From Nitratireductor pacificus pht-3B (GTDB lineage Bacteria > Pseudomonadota > Alphaproteobacteria > Rhizobiales > Rhizobiaceae): 64,000 nt of DNA. Shown piece by piece: positions 54,726 through 63,844 of the stretch. The first letter of the stretch is position 1, and each line of letters begins with the position of its first letter. Position numbers and translations under genes: made by a program. Location of the stretch: positions 182,077 through 246,076 of the forward strand of contig NZ_AMRM01000004.1 of NCBI RefSeq assembly GCF_000300335.1. The letters are read 5' to 3'. The notes beneath the pieces are model-generated. The model saw only the letters and a program-made list of their open reading frames with translations. It was not told the origin of the DNA and ran no database searches.

Positions 54726-55727
54726 TTAGGGATGTCCCATCGGCAACGGGTACATCAGTCCACCGTCTTTCCAAAGGCGGTTCAGTCCGCGCGGTAACTT
54801 CAGGTCCGATCCCGCGCCGAGATTGCGGTCGAATATCTCTCCGTAGTGACCCACCTGGCGTATCACCGAAGCGCCCCAACCATCCTTCAGCCCGAGACCT
54901 GCCCCACCTGGAATATGAAGGCTGGCGAGGCTCGCAGCATCGCTGCTCTGGCCAACATCCGCGGCTTCAGCGACAATGGTCAGGTTGACCACCCAGCGGA
55001 TGATCTGTGTCCACTTGGTGTCGTCGTCGCGCACGACGGCCCCAAGCGGTTCGTTGGAGATTTCCTCTTCAAGAAAAACGAAGTCATCGCGATATTGCGG
55101 CTGGCTTGCAATCCGCGCCGCCAGGTCGCTTCCATCGGCCGTCACCGCATCGCATTCACGCCCGAAGAAGGCGCGCCAGCGGCCGGATTGCGAGGCGATC
55201 TCGAGAACATCGGTGTCTATACCCGCCCGAGCGATGGCCGCACGAATATTGTCGATGCTGGTGGTGCCCGAATTGGCGCAAATGGTCCGGCCGTCAAGAT
55301 CGCGAAGCCGGGTCGCGCCGGTATCCGCAAACACCAGAACCCGTTGCACGTCATAATAGGTGATGGCCGGGAACTCGAAGCCCCTCATCACGTCGCGCGC
55401 GAAGTTGTAGGTGGTGGTGCGGAACAGGACGTCCACGCCGCCCTCGGCGAGCACGTTCAGCCGGTTCAAGCTGTCAAGCGGCACGAACTCCACCGCGTTG
55501 GCGTCTTCCAGCACGGCCGCAGCGACGCCACGGCACAAATCCACTTCGAAGCCGACCCAGTTACCGTTCACGGTTTGGGTCGCGAAGCCGATGTCATCGA
55601 CGCCGACGCCGCAGATCAGATAACCGCGCTCCTGCACCGCCGCTTGTGTCCGACCAGCGTCCTCGGCCAGGGCCGGGTGCGCCAGCAGAGCCAGGAGAGC
55701 TCCAAGAGAGATCAGGCGGCCCGCCAT
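54726..55727 (-). CDS. Amino-acid-type periplasmic binding protein (AapJ/BztA-like), partner of sensor kinase
   Basis: A 333-residue secreted protein with signal peptide (LISLGALLALLAHPALAED). It belongs to the general polar amino-acid binding family: GYLICGVGVDDIGFATQTVN, WVGFEVDLCRGVAAAVLEDA, GVDVLFRTTTYNFARDV and HYGEIFDRNLGAGSDLKLPR. It overlaps the SerB-like gene by one base (TGATG) and is followed at once by a hybrid kinase gene, while a second AapJ-type protein sits in the divergent importer operon. This suggests the present one feeds a sensor rather than the transporter. Confidence 0.85.
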   Translation of the reverse strand: MAGRLISLGALLALLAHPALAEDAGRTQAAVQERGYLICGVGVDDIGFATQTVNGNWVGFEVDLCRGVAAAVLEDANAVEFVPLDSLNRLNVLAEGGVDVLFRTTTYNFARDVMRGFEFPAITYYDVQRVLVFADTGATRLRDLDGRTICANSGTTSIDNIRAAIARAGIDTDVLEIASQSGRWRAFFGRECDAVTADGSDLAARIASQPQYRDDFVFLEEEISNEPLGAVVRDDDTKWTQIIRWVVNLTIVAEAADVGQSSDAASLASLHIPGGAGLGLKDGWGASVIRQVGHYGEIFDRNLGAGSDLKLPRGLNRLWKDGGLMYPLPMGHP

Positions 55728-56635
55728 CAGTGATCGGCAATCCGGGCCGCTGTGAAGCCTTGGGCATAAAGCGCGGCGATGAGGCTACCGTTTGTGATGT
55801 TCAGATCAACGATCTTCTGCACAACCGGCTTTCCTTTGTAACTCACCGCAAGCCCACAGCTCTGCAACATCTCGACATCGTTGGCACCGTCGCCCACGCA
55901 GCATGCCGAGTGTGGCCCAATGCCAAGCTCTCCGCAATATCGCAGCAGCTGTTCTCGCTTGGTCCGGGCATTGCAGATCGGCAGCTGAAGTTCGCCGGTC
56001 ATGACGCCATCGCGAAAAACGGGATGATTGGACACGACCTCGTCGAATCCGCAATGGCGTGCAACCACCTGGGCAAAGATGTCATAGCCGCCTGTCACCA
56101 GAACCGTCTTGGCTCCAGCCGTCCGCATGGTTTGAACCAGCGCTTTTGCGCCAGGCGTATATCTGATCCGGCCGCAAAGCTCTCTCAGCAGATTTTCCGA
56201 CGTCCCTGCTAGAAGCTTCGTCCTCGCTTTCAGCGATTGTGAGAAATCAAGCTCACCCGCCATCGTACGCGCGGTGATGTCCGCGACGGCTGGCCCGATG
56301 CCTCGCATATCCGCGAGCAGATCGAGCATCTCGTCCTCGATTATCGTTGCTTCCATGTCCGCCACCAGCAGCTTGCATTCGGCGGGCGGGCGAGCGGCGA
56401 TGTGAACATCCATTTCAAGCTGCGCCGCGATCCGATGGATCTTCGCTCGATCGAGCCTGTCTTGCGGGTCTCGTACCTCCAGCACTGGGAAGAGGGAGGC
56501 CTCGCTGGTTCCTCCGGAGGCGATTTCCGATGTCGCTCCAGCCACGCGCAAAGCCTCGGTCATTCTTTCAGCGTGCTTCGGCGTCGGGCCATTCTCCCCG
56601 ATGAGGATCAGTCTCCAGTCCATGCCTGAATCCAT
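55727..56635 (-). CDS. serB: SerB-like HAD phosphatase with D-x-E motif
   Basis: A 302-residue cytoplasmic protein; a second ATG at 56623 (MDWRLILIGE) is possible. It has an N-terminal ACT-like segment and a HAD phosphatase domain. Motif I reads VADMEATIIEDEM: nucleophile D93 is present but the usual DxDST is DMEAT, with E95 for the acid/base Asp. Motif II (VTGGYDIFA), the conserved lysine region (YKGKPVVQK) and motif IV (VGDGANDVEML) are intact. SerB frees serine from phosphoserine. A D-x-E motif also occurs in ThrH phosphotransferases. It leads an operon with a binding protein and a sensor kinase. Confidence 0.85.
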   Translation of the reverse strand: MDSGMDWRLILIGENGPTPKHAERMTEALRVAGATSEIASGGTSEASLFPVLEVRDPQDRLDRAKIHRIAAQLEMDVHIAARPPAECKLLVADMEATIIEDEMLDLLADMRGIGPAVADITARTMAGELDFSQSLKARTKLLAGTSENLLRELCGRIRYTPGAKALVQTMRTAGAKTVLVTGGYDIFAQVVARHCGFDEVVSNHPVFRDGVMTGELQLPICNARTKREQLLRYCGELGIGPHSACCVGDGANDVEMLQSCGLAVSYKGKPVVQKIVDLNITNGSLIAALYAQGFTAARIADH

Positions 56636-56980
56636 TGTGAGTCTGTCTGAGCAGAGCATGTCACTTGATCCGGCTAATGACCAATACGCCAGAAGGCCCT
56701 CCGGTCGGAGAGGGCGGCGTCGGGGCGGGGCGTGTGCAAGAAGCTGATTTCAATTGGTTTTGTCGATCCCCGTATCCAGGGACTAGTCCCTTTGACCCCG
56801 CCGTTGGCGCAGCCGAACGGCTTTGGCACGGCGCGGTCATACCTCTGGCCAATGTCTTGGCGGCCGGTTTTCCGCCTAGCGTCATAGGCCTCGGGTTCAA
56901 GCCTCCCAAATCTGGAGCGCCACGCCCGCAATATGAAAACGTTCAAGCCGCTGATGGTGCGAAGTAAGAGGGAGAACCAA
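56636..56980. other. Divergent control region, serB-like operon / aap operon
   Basis: A 345-base gap with a perfect 14-bp palindrome at 56778-56791 and a hairpin at about 56699-56718 (GCCCTC / GAGGGC arms). Promoters for both operons should lie here. No gene is seen. Confidence 0.5.
56778..56791. promoter_or_regulatory. 14-bp palindrome in the aap / serB-like intergenic region
   Basis: AGGGACTAGTCCCT is perfectly symmetric and lies between the divergent operons. It is a candidate operator for the cluster's response regulator. Confidence 0.45.
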
Positions 56981-57994
56981 ATGCGCAGTTCTGCGAAATT
57001 TGCAGCCATGACAGCCGTGATGCTGGCGGGAACCAGCCCGACATTGGCCGGAACATTGGAAGATGTTCGCGCGGCAGGCGAGTTGGCCTGCGGCGTTAGC
57101 GAGGGCGTGCCGGGCTTTTCGAATGCGAACTCCGAAGGGATCTGGGAAGGTCTGGATGCGGATGTCTGTCGGGCTGTCGCCGCGGCGGTCCTCGGTGACG
57201 CGGGTGCTGTCCGGTTTGTGCCGCTCGCCTCCAAACAGAAAGTGCTGGCGGTTTCAAGTGGCCAGGTCGACCTGACGTCACGCACGACGACGTGGACCAT
57301 GAAGCGTGACGGCGCGGAGGGCGTCGATTTCACGGCTGTCGTCTACTACGACGGGCAAGGCTTTATGATCAGTGCCGATGCCGGCATTTCCAGTGCGACC
57401 GAGCTGAACGATGTGACGGTATGCCTGACGACCGGCACAACGACCGAACTGAACATGACCGACTTTGCGCGCGCCAACAACCTGACCATGGAAGCAGTTG
57501 TCTTCGAGGGTAAACGCGAAGCGGTCGAGGCCTACGCTTCGGGTCGATGCGACGCTCTGACCACGGATTCCAGCCAGCTGGCCGCCTTCCGTACCGGATT
57601 CGCGGACCCGTCCGCGCATGTCATCCTTCCCGAGGTGATCTCCAAGGAGCCTCTTGCTCCGCTGGTGGCCCATGGCGACAACCAGTGGAAGGATGTTGTG
57701 ACCTGGGTGGTCTATGGTCTGATCGAGGCTGAGGAACTGGGCGTGACCCAGGCCAATGTGGCTGACATGGCCGCGAATTCGGGAAATCCCTCCATTCAGC
57801 GAATGCTGGGCAGTTCGGGCGATACCGGGGGTCTCGTCGGCTTGGGCAGCACCTGGATGGTCGACGTTCTGAGCGCCGTCGGCAACTACGGCGAAATCTA
57901 TGAGCGCAACCTGACGGCAACGCTTGGGCTGGAGCGTGGGTTGAACGCGCAATGGACTGCCGGAGGCCTGCTCTACGCCATGCCGATCCGCTGA
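56981..57994 (+). CDS. aapJ: General amino-acid ABC transporter substrate-binding protein
   Basis: A 337-residue periplasmic protein from the ATG at 56981 (AGAGGGA upstream), with signal peptide ending near SPTLAG. AapJ/BztA family traits: GELACGVSEGVPGFSNANSE, WEGLDADVCRAVAAAVLGDA, GQVDLTSRTTTWTMKRDGAE, FTAVVYYDGQGFM and VGNYGEIYERNLTATLGLER. Related systems bind polar amino acids with broad range. First gene of an aapJQMP operon; a strong hairpin follows it. Confidence 0.9.
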   Translation: MRSSAKFAAMTAVMLAGTSPTLAGTLEDVRAAGELACGVSEGVPGFSNANSEGIWEGLDADVCRAVAAAVLGDAGAVRFVPLASKQKVLAVSSGQVDLTSRTTTWTMKRDGAEGVDFTAVVYYDGQGFMISADAGISSATELNDVTVCLTTGTTTELNMTDFARANNLTMEAVVFEGKREAVEAYASGRCDALTTDSSQLAAFRTGFADPSAHVILPEVISKEPLAPLVAHGDNQWKDVVTWVVYGLIEAEELGVTQANVADMAANSGNPSIQRMLGSSGDTGGLVGLGSTWMVDVLSAVGNYGEIYERNLTATLGLERGLNAQWTAGGLLYAMPIR

Positions 57995-58020
57995 GCCCCG
58001 TCACAATCTCGCGCAGTCAT

Positions 58021-58045
58021 GCGCCCGGCCGACCTTGCCGGGCGC
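58021..58045 (+). terminator. Attenuator-like hairpin between aapJ and aapQ
   Basis: A perfect 9-bp GC-rich stem (GCGCCCGGC / GCCGGGCGC) with a 7-base loop lies 26 bases after the aapJ stop. Such hairpins often keep binding-protein mRNA more abundant than that of the permeases. Confidence 0.6.
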
Positions 58046-58073
58046 AGCAAGCCACGCAGGGCGGTCAGAAGAC

Positions 58074-59246
58074 ATGAAGAACACGTACATCGGGTCAAGG
58101 CCGGGTCTGTTGGCAAAGAAGCTGGTGTCGCTTCTGCTGCAAGGCATGGTTCTCGCCGCGGTTCTCGGGGTCGCTTACATTCTCTTTGCGACCACCCAGG
58201 AAAATCTGGAGATCCGAGGGATTGAAAGCGGGTTCGCGTTTCTCTGGCGTGAGGCCGGTTTGCCGATCGGCGACAGCCTCATCGAGTATGACCCATCCCG
58301 CAGCTACGGCTATGCCTTTCTGGTCGGAGTTCTGAACACTCTTCTGGTTTCAGCCCTCGCCATAGTCTTCGCCACCATTCTTGGCGTGATGGTCGGCGTC
58401 GCCCGTGTTTCCAACAACTGGCTCCTGGCAAAATGCGCCGCGATCTACGTGGAGACCCTGCGCAACCTGCCGCTGCTGCTCACGCTCTTTTTTGTCTACA
58501 GCGTCGTGCTCGCCTCCTTGCCGCACCCACGCGAAGCCATCGTGCTCGCCGAAGGCTATTTCCTCTCGAAGCGGGGTGTCTACCTGCCGCGCCCAGTGGC
58601 GGAGGAGGGGTTCGGCATTTTCGTGGCCGCTGTGTGTATCGCCTTGCTGCTTGCTGTCATTTTCTGGCGGTGGGCGGGCGCCTACAAGCGACGCACAGGC
58701 ACATCGGTTCCGGGGTTCTGGGGTGGGCTGGCGATCTTCGGAACACTTGCTACGCTTGCCTATCTGGCCAGCAACAGCCCCATCGGCAGCGAACTTCCCG
58801 TCTATAAGGGGTTCAACTTCAAGGGCGGGCTGGCGCTCAAGCCGGAGTTCGCGGCGCTGTTGATTGGGCTGATCCTCTACACGGCAGCCTTCATCGGCGA
58901 GAATGTCCGAAGCGGCATTCAATCGGTGCAGGCCGGACAGATCGAGGCTGCCAATGCCCTGGGCGTCTCGCGCGGCGTGGTCACCCGCCTCGTATTGCTG
59001 CCGCAGGCGTTGCGGGTAACGATTCCGGCGACGACAAACGATTATGCGAGCCTCGTGAAGAACAGCTCGCTCGCTGTGGCGATCGGCTATCCCGATATGG
59101 TTTCCATCGGCGGAACAATCATCGGGCAAAACGGGCAAGCCATTGAAATCATAGCGATGTGGATGGCCGTCTATCTGACAATCAACCTCATTATCTCGCT
59201 GGTGATGAACGTGCTGAACGCCCGTGTGCAGGTTGTTGAAAGGTAA
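58074..59246 (+). CDS. aapQ: General amino-acid ABC transporter permease AapQ
   Basis: Inner-membrane permease of 390 residues from the ATG at 58074. It has the AapQ/BztB arrangement: a first membrane segment, then YAFLVGVLNTLLVSALAIVF, a large insert, and the EAA-type loop EAANALGVSRGVVTRLVLLP with QALRVTIPATTNDYASLVKN. About eight membrane segments. It pairs with AapM, whose start lies 5 bases beyond. Confidence 0.92.
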   Translation: MKNTYIGSRPGLLAKKLVSLLLQGMVLAAVLGVAYILFATTQENLEIRGIESGFAFLWREAGLPIGDSLIEYDPSRSYGYAFLVGVLNTLLVSALAIVFATILGVMVGVARVSNNWLLAKCAAIYVETLRNLPLLLTLFFVYSVVLASLPHPREAIVLAEGYFLSKRGVYLPRPVAEEGFGIFVAAVCIALLLAVIFWRWAGAYKRRTGTSVPGFWGGLAIFGTLATLAYLASNSPIGSELPVYKGFNFKGGLALKPEFAALLIGLILYTAAFIGENVRSGIQSVQAGQIEAANALGVSRGVVTRLVLLPQALRVTIPATTNDYASLVKNSSLAVAIGYPDMVSIGGTIIGQNGQAIEIIAMWMAVYLTINLIISLVMNVLNARVQVVER

Positions 59247-59250
59247 GAAG

Positions 59251-60348
59251 ATGCAAAGCAGGACCGTCACCTTTCACGCCTCTCCGCCACGTCCGGCGCC
59301 AGTCAACCAGACCAACGCGATAGGCTGGATGCGCCGTAACCTCTTTGGCGGCTGGAAGGACACCGCCATCACGCTCGTTCTTCTGGCGATACTGCTGTCA
59401 TTCGTCCCGGATCTGATTCAATGGCTGTTCCTGAACGCGACCTATCAGGGCGATGACGACGTCTGCCGCCAGAATGGCGGGGCTTGCTGGCCTTTCATCA
59501 TCGAGAAGTTTCAGGTGCTGATGATCGGGGTCTATCCGCAAGACCTGTCCTGGCGTCCGGCCGTCAGCGCGCTTGCTCTGATGGGGCTTGCGGCGCTCAC
59601 ATACTCAGGCCGTATCCGTGGCGTGACGCTGATTGCCGCCTGGGCCATCTTGCCGATCTTCGCCCTCATCATGATCGGCGGCGCTTTCGGGATGCAGAAG
59701 GTCGATCAATCGGTCTGGGGCGGCCTGATGCTGAGCATCATGCTGGCGCTGGTCGGGGTCATCGTCTCAATCCCGCTGGGGGTATTGCTGGCCCTGGGCC
59801 GTCACTACGGTTCGCCAACCGTCAAGGTCCTTTGCGTCACATTCATCGAACTTCTGCGCGGCGTGCCACTGATCACGATCCTGTTCATGGCCTCCGTGAT
59901 GATGCCCCTGTTTCTGCCGCCAGAACTGGTGATCAACAATCTCCTGCGGATTCAGATCGGCATGATCCTGTTCTCCTCCGCCTATATGGCCGAGGTTGTG
60001 CGCGGCGGGCTGCAGGCTATTCCGAAAGGCCAGACCGAGGCTTCGCTTTCGCTTGGGGTGACGCCGGCGCGGACCATCGCGTTCGTAGTGGTGCCGCAGG
60101 CCCTGCGGCACGTGCTGCCTCCGTTGATCGGCCGCTGTATCGCGCTGTTCAAGGATACCTCACTTGTCATCATCGTGGGCCTCCTGGACTTCCTCGGCAT
60201 GGTCAAGGGTGCTGCCCTCGATACCGATTGGCTTGGATTTCAAGCCGAAGCCTACGTCTTTGCCGCCTTTGTCTACTGGCTGATCTGCTACAGCCTCAGC
60301 CTCTACGGCAGGCGGTTGGAACAACGCGGCCCGAGTGCCCACACCTAG
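59251..60348 (+). CDS. aapM: General amino-acid ABC transporter permease AapM
   Basis: Inner-membrane permease of 365 residues; the ATG at 59251 has AGGTAAGAAG upstream. AapM traits are the N-terminal WMRRNLFGGWKDTAITLVLL, LSIMLALVGVIVSIPLGVLL, the EAA-type loop EASLSLGVTPARTIAFVVVP and FKDTSLVIIVGLLDFLGMVK. It forms the heteromeric channel with AapQ. The ATPase gene follows after 15 bases. Confidence 0.92.
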   Translation: MQSRTVTFHASPPRPAPVNQTNAIGWMRRNLFGGWKDTAITLVLLAILLSFVPDLIQWLFLNATYQGDDDVCRQNGGACWPFIIEKFQVLMIGVYPQDLSWRPAVSALALMGLAALTYSGRIRGVTLIAAWAILPIFALIMIGGAFGMQKVDQSVWGGLMLSIMLALVGVIVSIPLGVLLALGRHYGSPTVKVLCVTFIELLRGVPLITILFMASVMMPLFLPPELVINNLLRIQIGMILFSSAYMAEVVRGGLQAIPKGQTEASLSLGVTPARTIAFVVVPQALRHVLPPLIGRCIALFKDTSLVIIVGLLDFLGMVKGAALDTDWLGFQAEAYVFAAFVYWLICYSLSLYGRRLEQRGPSAHT

Positions 60349-60363
60349 TTTCCGGAGACTTCC

Positions 60364-61134
60364 ATGTCCGCCAAGATCGAAAGCAACATCGCCACCGATG
60401 AAACCGTCATCGAGATGCGCAATGTCAACAAATGGTACGGCAGTTTTCATGTCCTCAAGGACATCAATCTAACCGTGGCGAAGGGTGAAAGGATCGTGAT
60501 CTGCGGCCCATCGGGATCAGGCAAATCGACGATGATCCGTTGCATCAACCATTTGGAGGAGCATCAGGAAGGAGAGATCACCGTTAATGGCACGCGCCTC
60601 GATGAGAACCTGAAGAACATCACACACATTCGACGTGAAGTCGGAATGGTGTTTCAGCAGTTCAACCTGTTTCCGCACATGACCATTCTCGACAATCTGT
60701 GCTTTGCCCCGGTCTGGGCTCGCAACATGCCTCGCGCCGAGGCCGAGGAAACCGCCTTGCGATACCTGGAGCGGGTCGGGATTGGAGAACAGAAGAACAA
60801 GTATCCCGGCCAATTGTCAGGCGGGCAGCAACAGCGCGTCGCGATAGCGCGGGCATTGTGCATGAGCCCGTCAATCATGCTGTTCGACGAACCGACATCC
60901 GCGCTTGATCCGGAGATGATCAAGGAGGTCCTCGACGTCATGATCGAGCTCGCCGAAACCGGCATGACCATGCTCTGCGTGACGCACGAGATGTCGTTTG
61001 CCCGTTCCGTGGCCGACAGGGTGATCTTTATGGATGAGGGCGAGATCGTCGAGGAGAACGCGCCGGCCGCATTCTTTGACTCGCCCCGGATGGACCGGAC
61101 CCAGAAGTTCCTCAGCCAGATCCTGTCGCACTAG
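60364..61134 (+). CDS. aapP: General amino-acid ABC transporter ATP-binding protein AapP
   Basis: Cytoplasmic ATPase of 256 residues in the polar amino-acid family. Walker [15 protein letters not shown]-loop [14 protein letters not shown], signature [16 protein letters not shown], Walker [15 protein letters not shown] and switch [15 protein letters not shown] are complete. Last gene of the aapJQMP operon; 139 bases separate it from the Na/Pi-family transporter. Confidence 0.95.
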   Translation: MSAKIESNIATDETVIEMRNVNKWYGSFHVLKDINLTVAKGERIVICGPSGSGKSTMIRCINHLEEHQEGEITVNGTRLDENLKNITHIRREVGMVFQQFNLFPHMTILDNLCFAPVWARNMPRAEAEETALRYLERVGIGEQKNKYPGQLSGGQQQRVAIARALCMSPSIMLFDEPTSALDPEMIKEVLDVMIELAETGMTMLCVTHEMSFARSVADRVIFMDEGEIVEENAPAAFFDSPRMDRTQKFLSQILSH

Positions 61135-61273
61135 TTGGCGTCCGTCCATTCGCGAGCACAAAAGACGATCAAAACGATGATGGAGCACCGGACTAAAAGC
61201 CCGATTCCGCCTTTCGGTCCGATATTCCAGACCCACCTGCTGCGCCCAGGGAGATAAGATCATTTTCGGTTCA

Positions 61274-62863
61274 GTGGTTCTTTTGCAGATCGTGGGCTCT
61301 GTAGCGCTGCTGCTATGGGGTATCCGCTTGGTTCGCACAGGCATCATGCGGGCTTTCGGCGCGACGCTCCGGCAGCACCTCGGAGTCGCCGTAAACGGGC
61401 GCATGTCCTCGTTCGCTGTGGGCATGGTGGTCACGATCTTCCTGCAGAGCAGCACGGCGACAGCTTTGATCGTGTCTTCGTTTGCGGCAAAGGGATTGGT
61501 CACGACGGCGGCCGCCCTGGCGGTTATGCTGGGGGCTGATGTCGGAACGTCGATCGCCGCGCAGATCCTCTCGTTCAATCCCACATGGATGGCATACACG
61601 GCGATGTTGCTCGGCTACGTCTTGCACGAGAGATCGGAAAACTACGCAAGGCGACAAATCGGCCGCGCGGTTCTGGGGTTGGGGCTCGTGCTGATTTCAC
61701 TGAGCCTCATCCGTGCTTCCTCGGAACCCTTGCGTGAATCCGAGGTCCTGACCTTCATCTTCGCCGCCCTGGACAATGAGGTTCTGCTGACCCTGTTCTT
61801 CGCCGCCATCCTGACATGGTTGGCGCACTCCAGCGTGGCGATGGTCTTGCTGATTGCTACCATGGCCGCATCCGGGGTGATCCCGATGGGAACCGGGGTG
61901 ATCATGGTTCTTGGTGCGAACATCGGCGGCACCGTCCCTCCGATACTGGCGACGATGCGTGCCGGTGGTCAGGGACAGCATTCAGCGATCGGCAATGCAT
62001 GCTTCAAACTGGCCGCCAGCCTGGTGCTTCTGCCCTTCGTGCCGCTCGTCACGGATGCTCTTCAGGAACATGCCGGCGACCCGCAGATCATGCTGCATGT
62101 GCACACGGCCTTCAACGTCTTTGTGGTCCTTGTGTTCCTGCCCTGGGTCGGGCCGGCAGCCCGGTTGCTCAAACGCTGCATTCCCCTGCCTGCGCCAACC
62201 GATTCGGAGCCGGTCACGAAGTATCTGGACCACGAGTTGGTCGGGTCGCCGTCATTGGCGCTGACCGGTGCAACGCGAGAGCTCTATCGGGTCAACGAAT
62301 ACATTGAGGATATGCTCGCGCTCCTGACGAACGGCATTGAATCGAACATCCCGCCGGATCCTCGACCTGCCCGTGAAAATCGCGCGCGCGTATCCAGGAT
62401 CGTAGAGGAGATCAGACTCTACCTCACGAAGATCACGCGTGAGGAGATCTCGGAAGCGGACAGCGCGGCGGCAATCAACCTGCTGCTGCTGTCGACCAAT
62501 CTGTCGCATGTGTCGGATCTGATTGCCAATGCCGTCGAGAGTTATGCCGCCCCGTCGGAGGAGAAAAACAGGTTCTCCGCCAATGGCGCAGAGGAGTTGC
62601 TGGAGATGCTGGAGCTCATCCGCAATGGCGTGCGCATCGCCTTGTCCGCGTCGCTCCAGAACGACAACAGAGTGAGAAAGGGTATTCAAAAACAGCGAAA
62701 AGAGCTGGAAAGGCTTGTCGACAAGAGCCGTCTTGCGCATTTCAACCGGCTGGAAGAGCGCGAGATCTCGTCCATCAACACGACATCGCTGCACAATGAG
62801 TTGCTGCGGGATTTTTCACGCATCTACTATCACATACTCACCGCATCGAAGGTCGGGGTCTGA
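61274..62863 (+). CDS. Na/Pi cotransporter family protein with PhoU-like C-terminal domain
   Basis: A 529-residue membrane protein from the GTG at 61274. Its ribosome site (AGGGAGAT) is 20 bases upstream, so an unusual start codon nearer it cannot be excluded. Two inverted-repeat halves contain the family QSS-type motifs: TIFLQSSTATALIVSSFAAK and WLAHSSVAMVLLIATMAASG. After about eight membrane segments, residues about 330-529 are helical and PhoU-like. Relatives such as E. coli YjbB are associated with phosphate export and others with uptake; direction cannot be told here. It sits between the amino-acid importer and a response regulator. Confidence 0.87.
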   Translation: MVLLQIVGSVALLLWGIRLVRTGIMRAFGATLRQHLGVAVNGRMSSFAVGMVVTIFLQSSTATALIVSSFAAKGLVTTAAALAVMLGADVGTSIAAQILSFNPTWMAYTAMLLGYVLHERSENYARRQIGRAVLGLGLVLISLSLIRASSEPLRESEVLTFIFAALDNEVLLTLFFAAILTWLAHSSVAMVLLIATMAASGVIPMGTGVIMVLGANIGGTVPPILATMRAGGQGQHSAIGNACFKLAASLVLLPFVPLVTDALQEHAGDPQIMLHVHTAFNVFVVLVFLPWVGPAARLLKRCIPLPAPTDSEPVTKYLDHELVGSPSLALTGATRELYRVNEYIEDMLALLTNGIESNIPPDPRPARENRARVSRIVEEIRLYLTKITREEISEADSAAAINLLLLSTNLSHVSDLIANAVESYAAPSEEKNRFSANGAEELLEMLELIRNGVRIALSASLQNDNRVRKGIQKQRKELERLVDKSRLAHFNRLEEREISSINTTSLHNELLRDFSRIYYHILTASKVGV

Positions 62864-62991
62864 TCCCTGACGACCGGTCCGGTCCCGATTGAGGTGAGGT
62901 GCGGACGAGGGCGCAAGATGTGCGGGGAAGTGACTTCGTTCCGGGTTTGATGGTACAGGCTTGCTTATCTCTTGGGTGGGGGAAACAGAGC

Positions 62992-63633
62992 ATGACCGTC
63001 GTGTTGATAGTTGATGATCATCATCTGATCCGTGCGGGGGTGAAGAACCTTCTCGAAAGTGAGTTTCCCGATACCCGGGTCGAAGGTGCCGACAGCGTTG
63101 CGGCCGCCCTGACGTTTCTTGCCGACAGTGGTGACGTCGACCTGGTGCTGATGGATCTCAAGCTTCCCGACGCCTCCGCGCTCGATGGGCTGACCCGACT
63201 GAAGCAAAGCCATCCGGCTTCTGCCGTGGCGCTCATCTCCGGAACTGATGACAACGAGACGATCCGCGCCGCGCTCAGCATCGGGGCAGATGGGTTCATC
63301 CCGAAGTCAGCAGATCCGCAGATTCTGACGCACGCCGTCTCTCTTATGCTTCGGGGTGAGATGTTTCTGCCCCGGAGCTTCCTCCAAAGCTATGATCCGG
63401 ATGGCGAAGTCAGGACGGAGGAAAGCGGCAAGAACGTCGTTCTCACTGATCGGCAGTGCGAGGTGTTCGCCTTGATGCGAGAGGGCCTGGCCAACAAGGA
63501 GATCGCAAGGCAGTTGCAACTGTCCGAGAGCACGGTCAAAACCCATGTCTCGGCAATTCTGAAGAGCTTCGGGACAACCTCCAGAACGAAGGCAATAGCG
63601 CGTGCGATCGAGCGTGGCTGGCCGCAACAATGA
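62992..63633 (+). CDS. NarL/FixJ-type response regulator
   Basis: A 213-residue regulator from the ATG at 62992 (GGGGGAAACAG upstream). The receiver has acidic residues in VLIVDDHHLIRAGV, phosphorylated D55 (VLMDLKLPDAS) and the lysine in GFIPKSADP. The LuxR-type HTH reads LTDRQCEVFALMREGLANKE, then QLSESTVKTHVSAILKSFGT. No kinase gene adjoins it; the hybrid kinase at 52570-54720, which lacks an output domain, is the best candidate partner. Confidence 0.9.
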   Translation: MTVVLIVDDHHLIRAGVKNLLESEFPDTRVEGADSVAAALTFLADSGDVDLVLMDLKLPDASALDGLTRLKQSHPASAVALISGTDDNETIRAALSIGADGFIPKSADPQILTHAVSLMLRGEMFLPRSFLQSYDPDGEVRTEESGKNVVLTDRQCEVFALMREGLANKEIARQLQLSESTVKTHVSAILKSFGTTSRTKAIARAIERGWPQQ

Positions 63634-63844
63634 CCGTTTCCTTCGGGAGATGACCTGCTCCGCGGGGAGAGCCCGGCCCCGACAGCCTGCGCTTTCGGTC
63701 CCCTCGGGCAGGATTTCTGACGCCATCTAAGGACCGGAAAGACCCGGCGCGCGACGCGTCCAAGGCCAGAGCGCCTTCGATACGGAGTCTACACCGTCGC
63801 AACGGATAACGTCTGGGTCGTTGTTGCCGTGCTAGCCTCAATGC

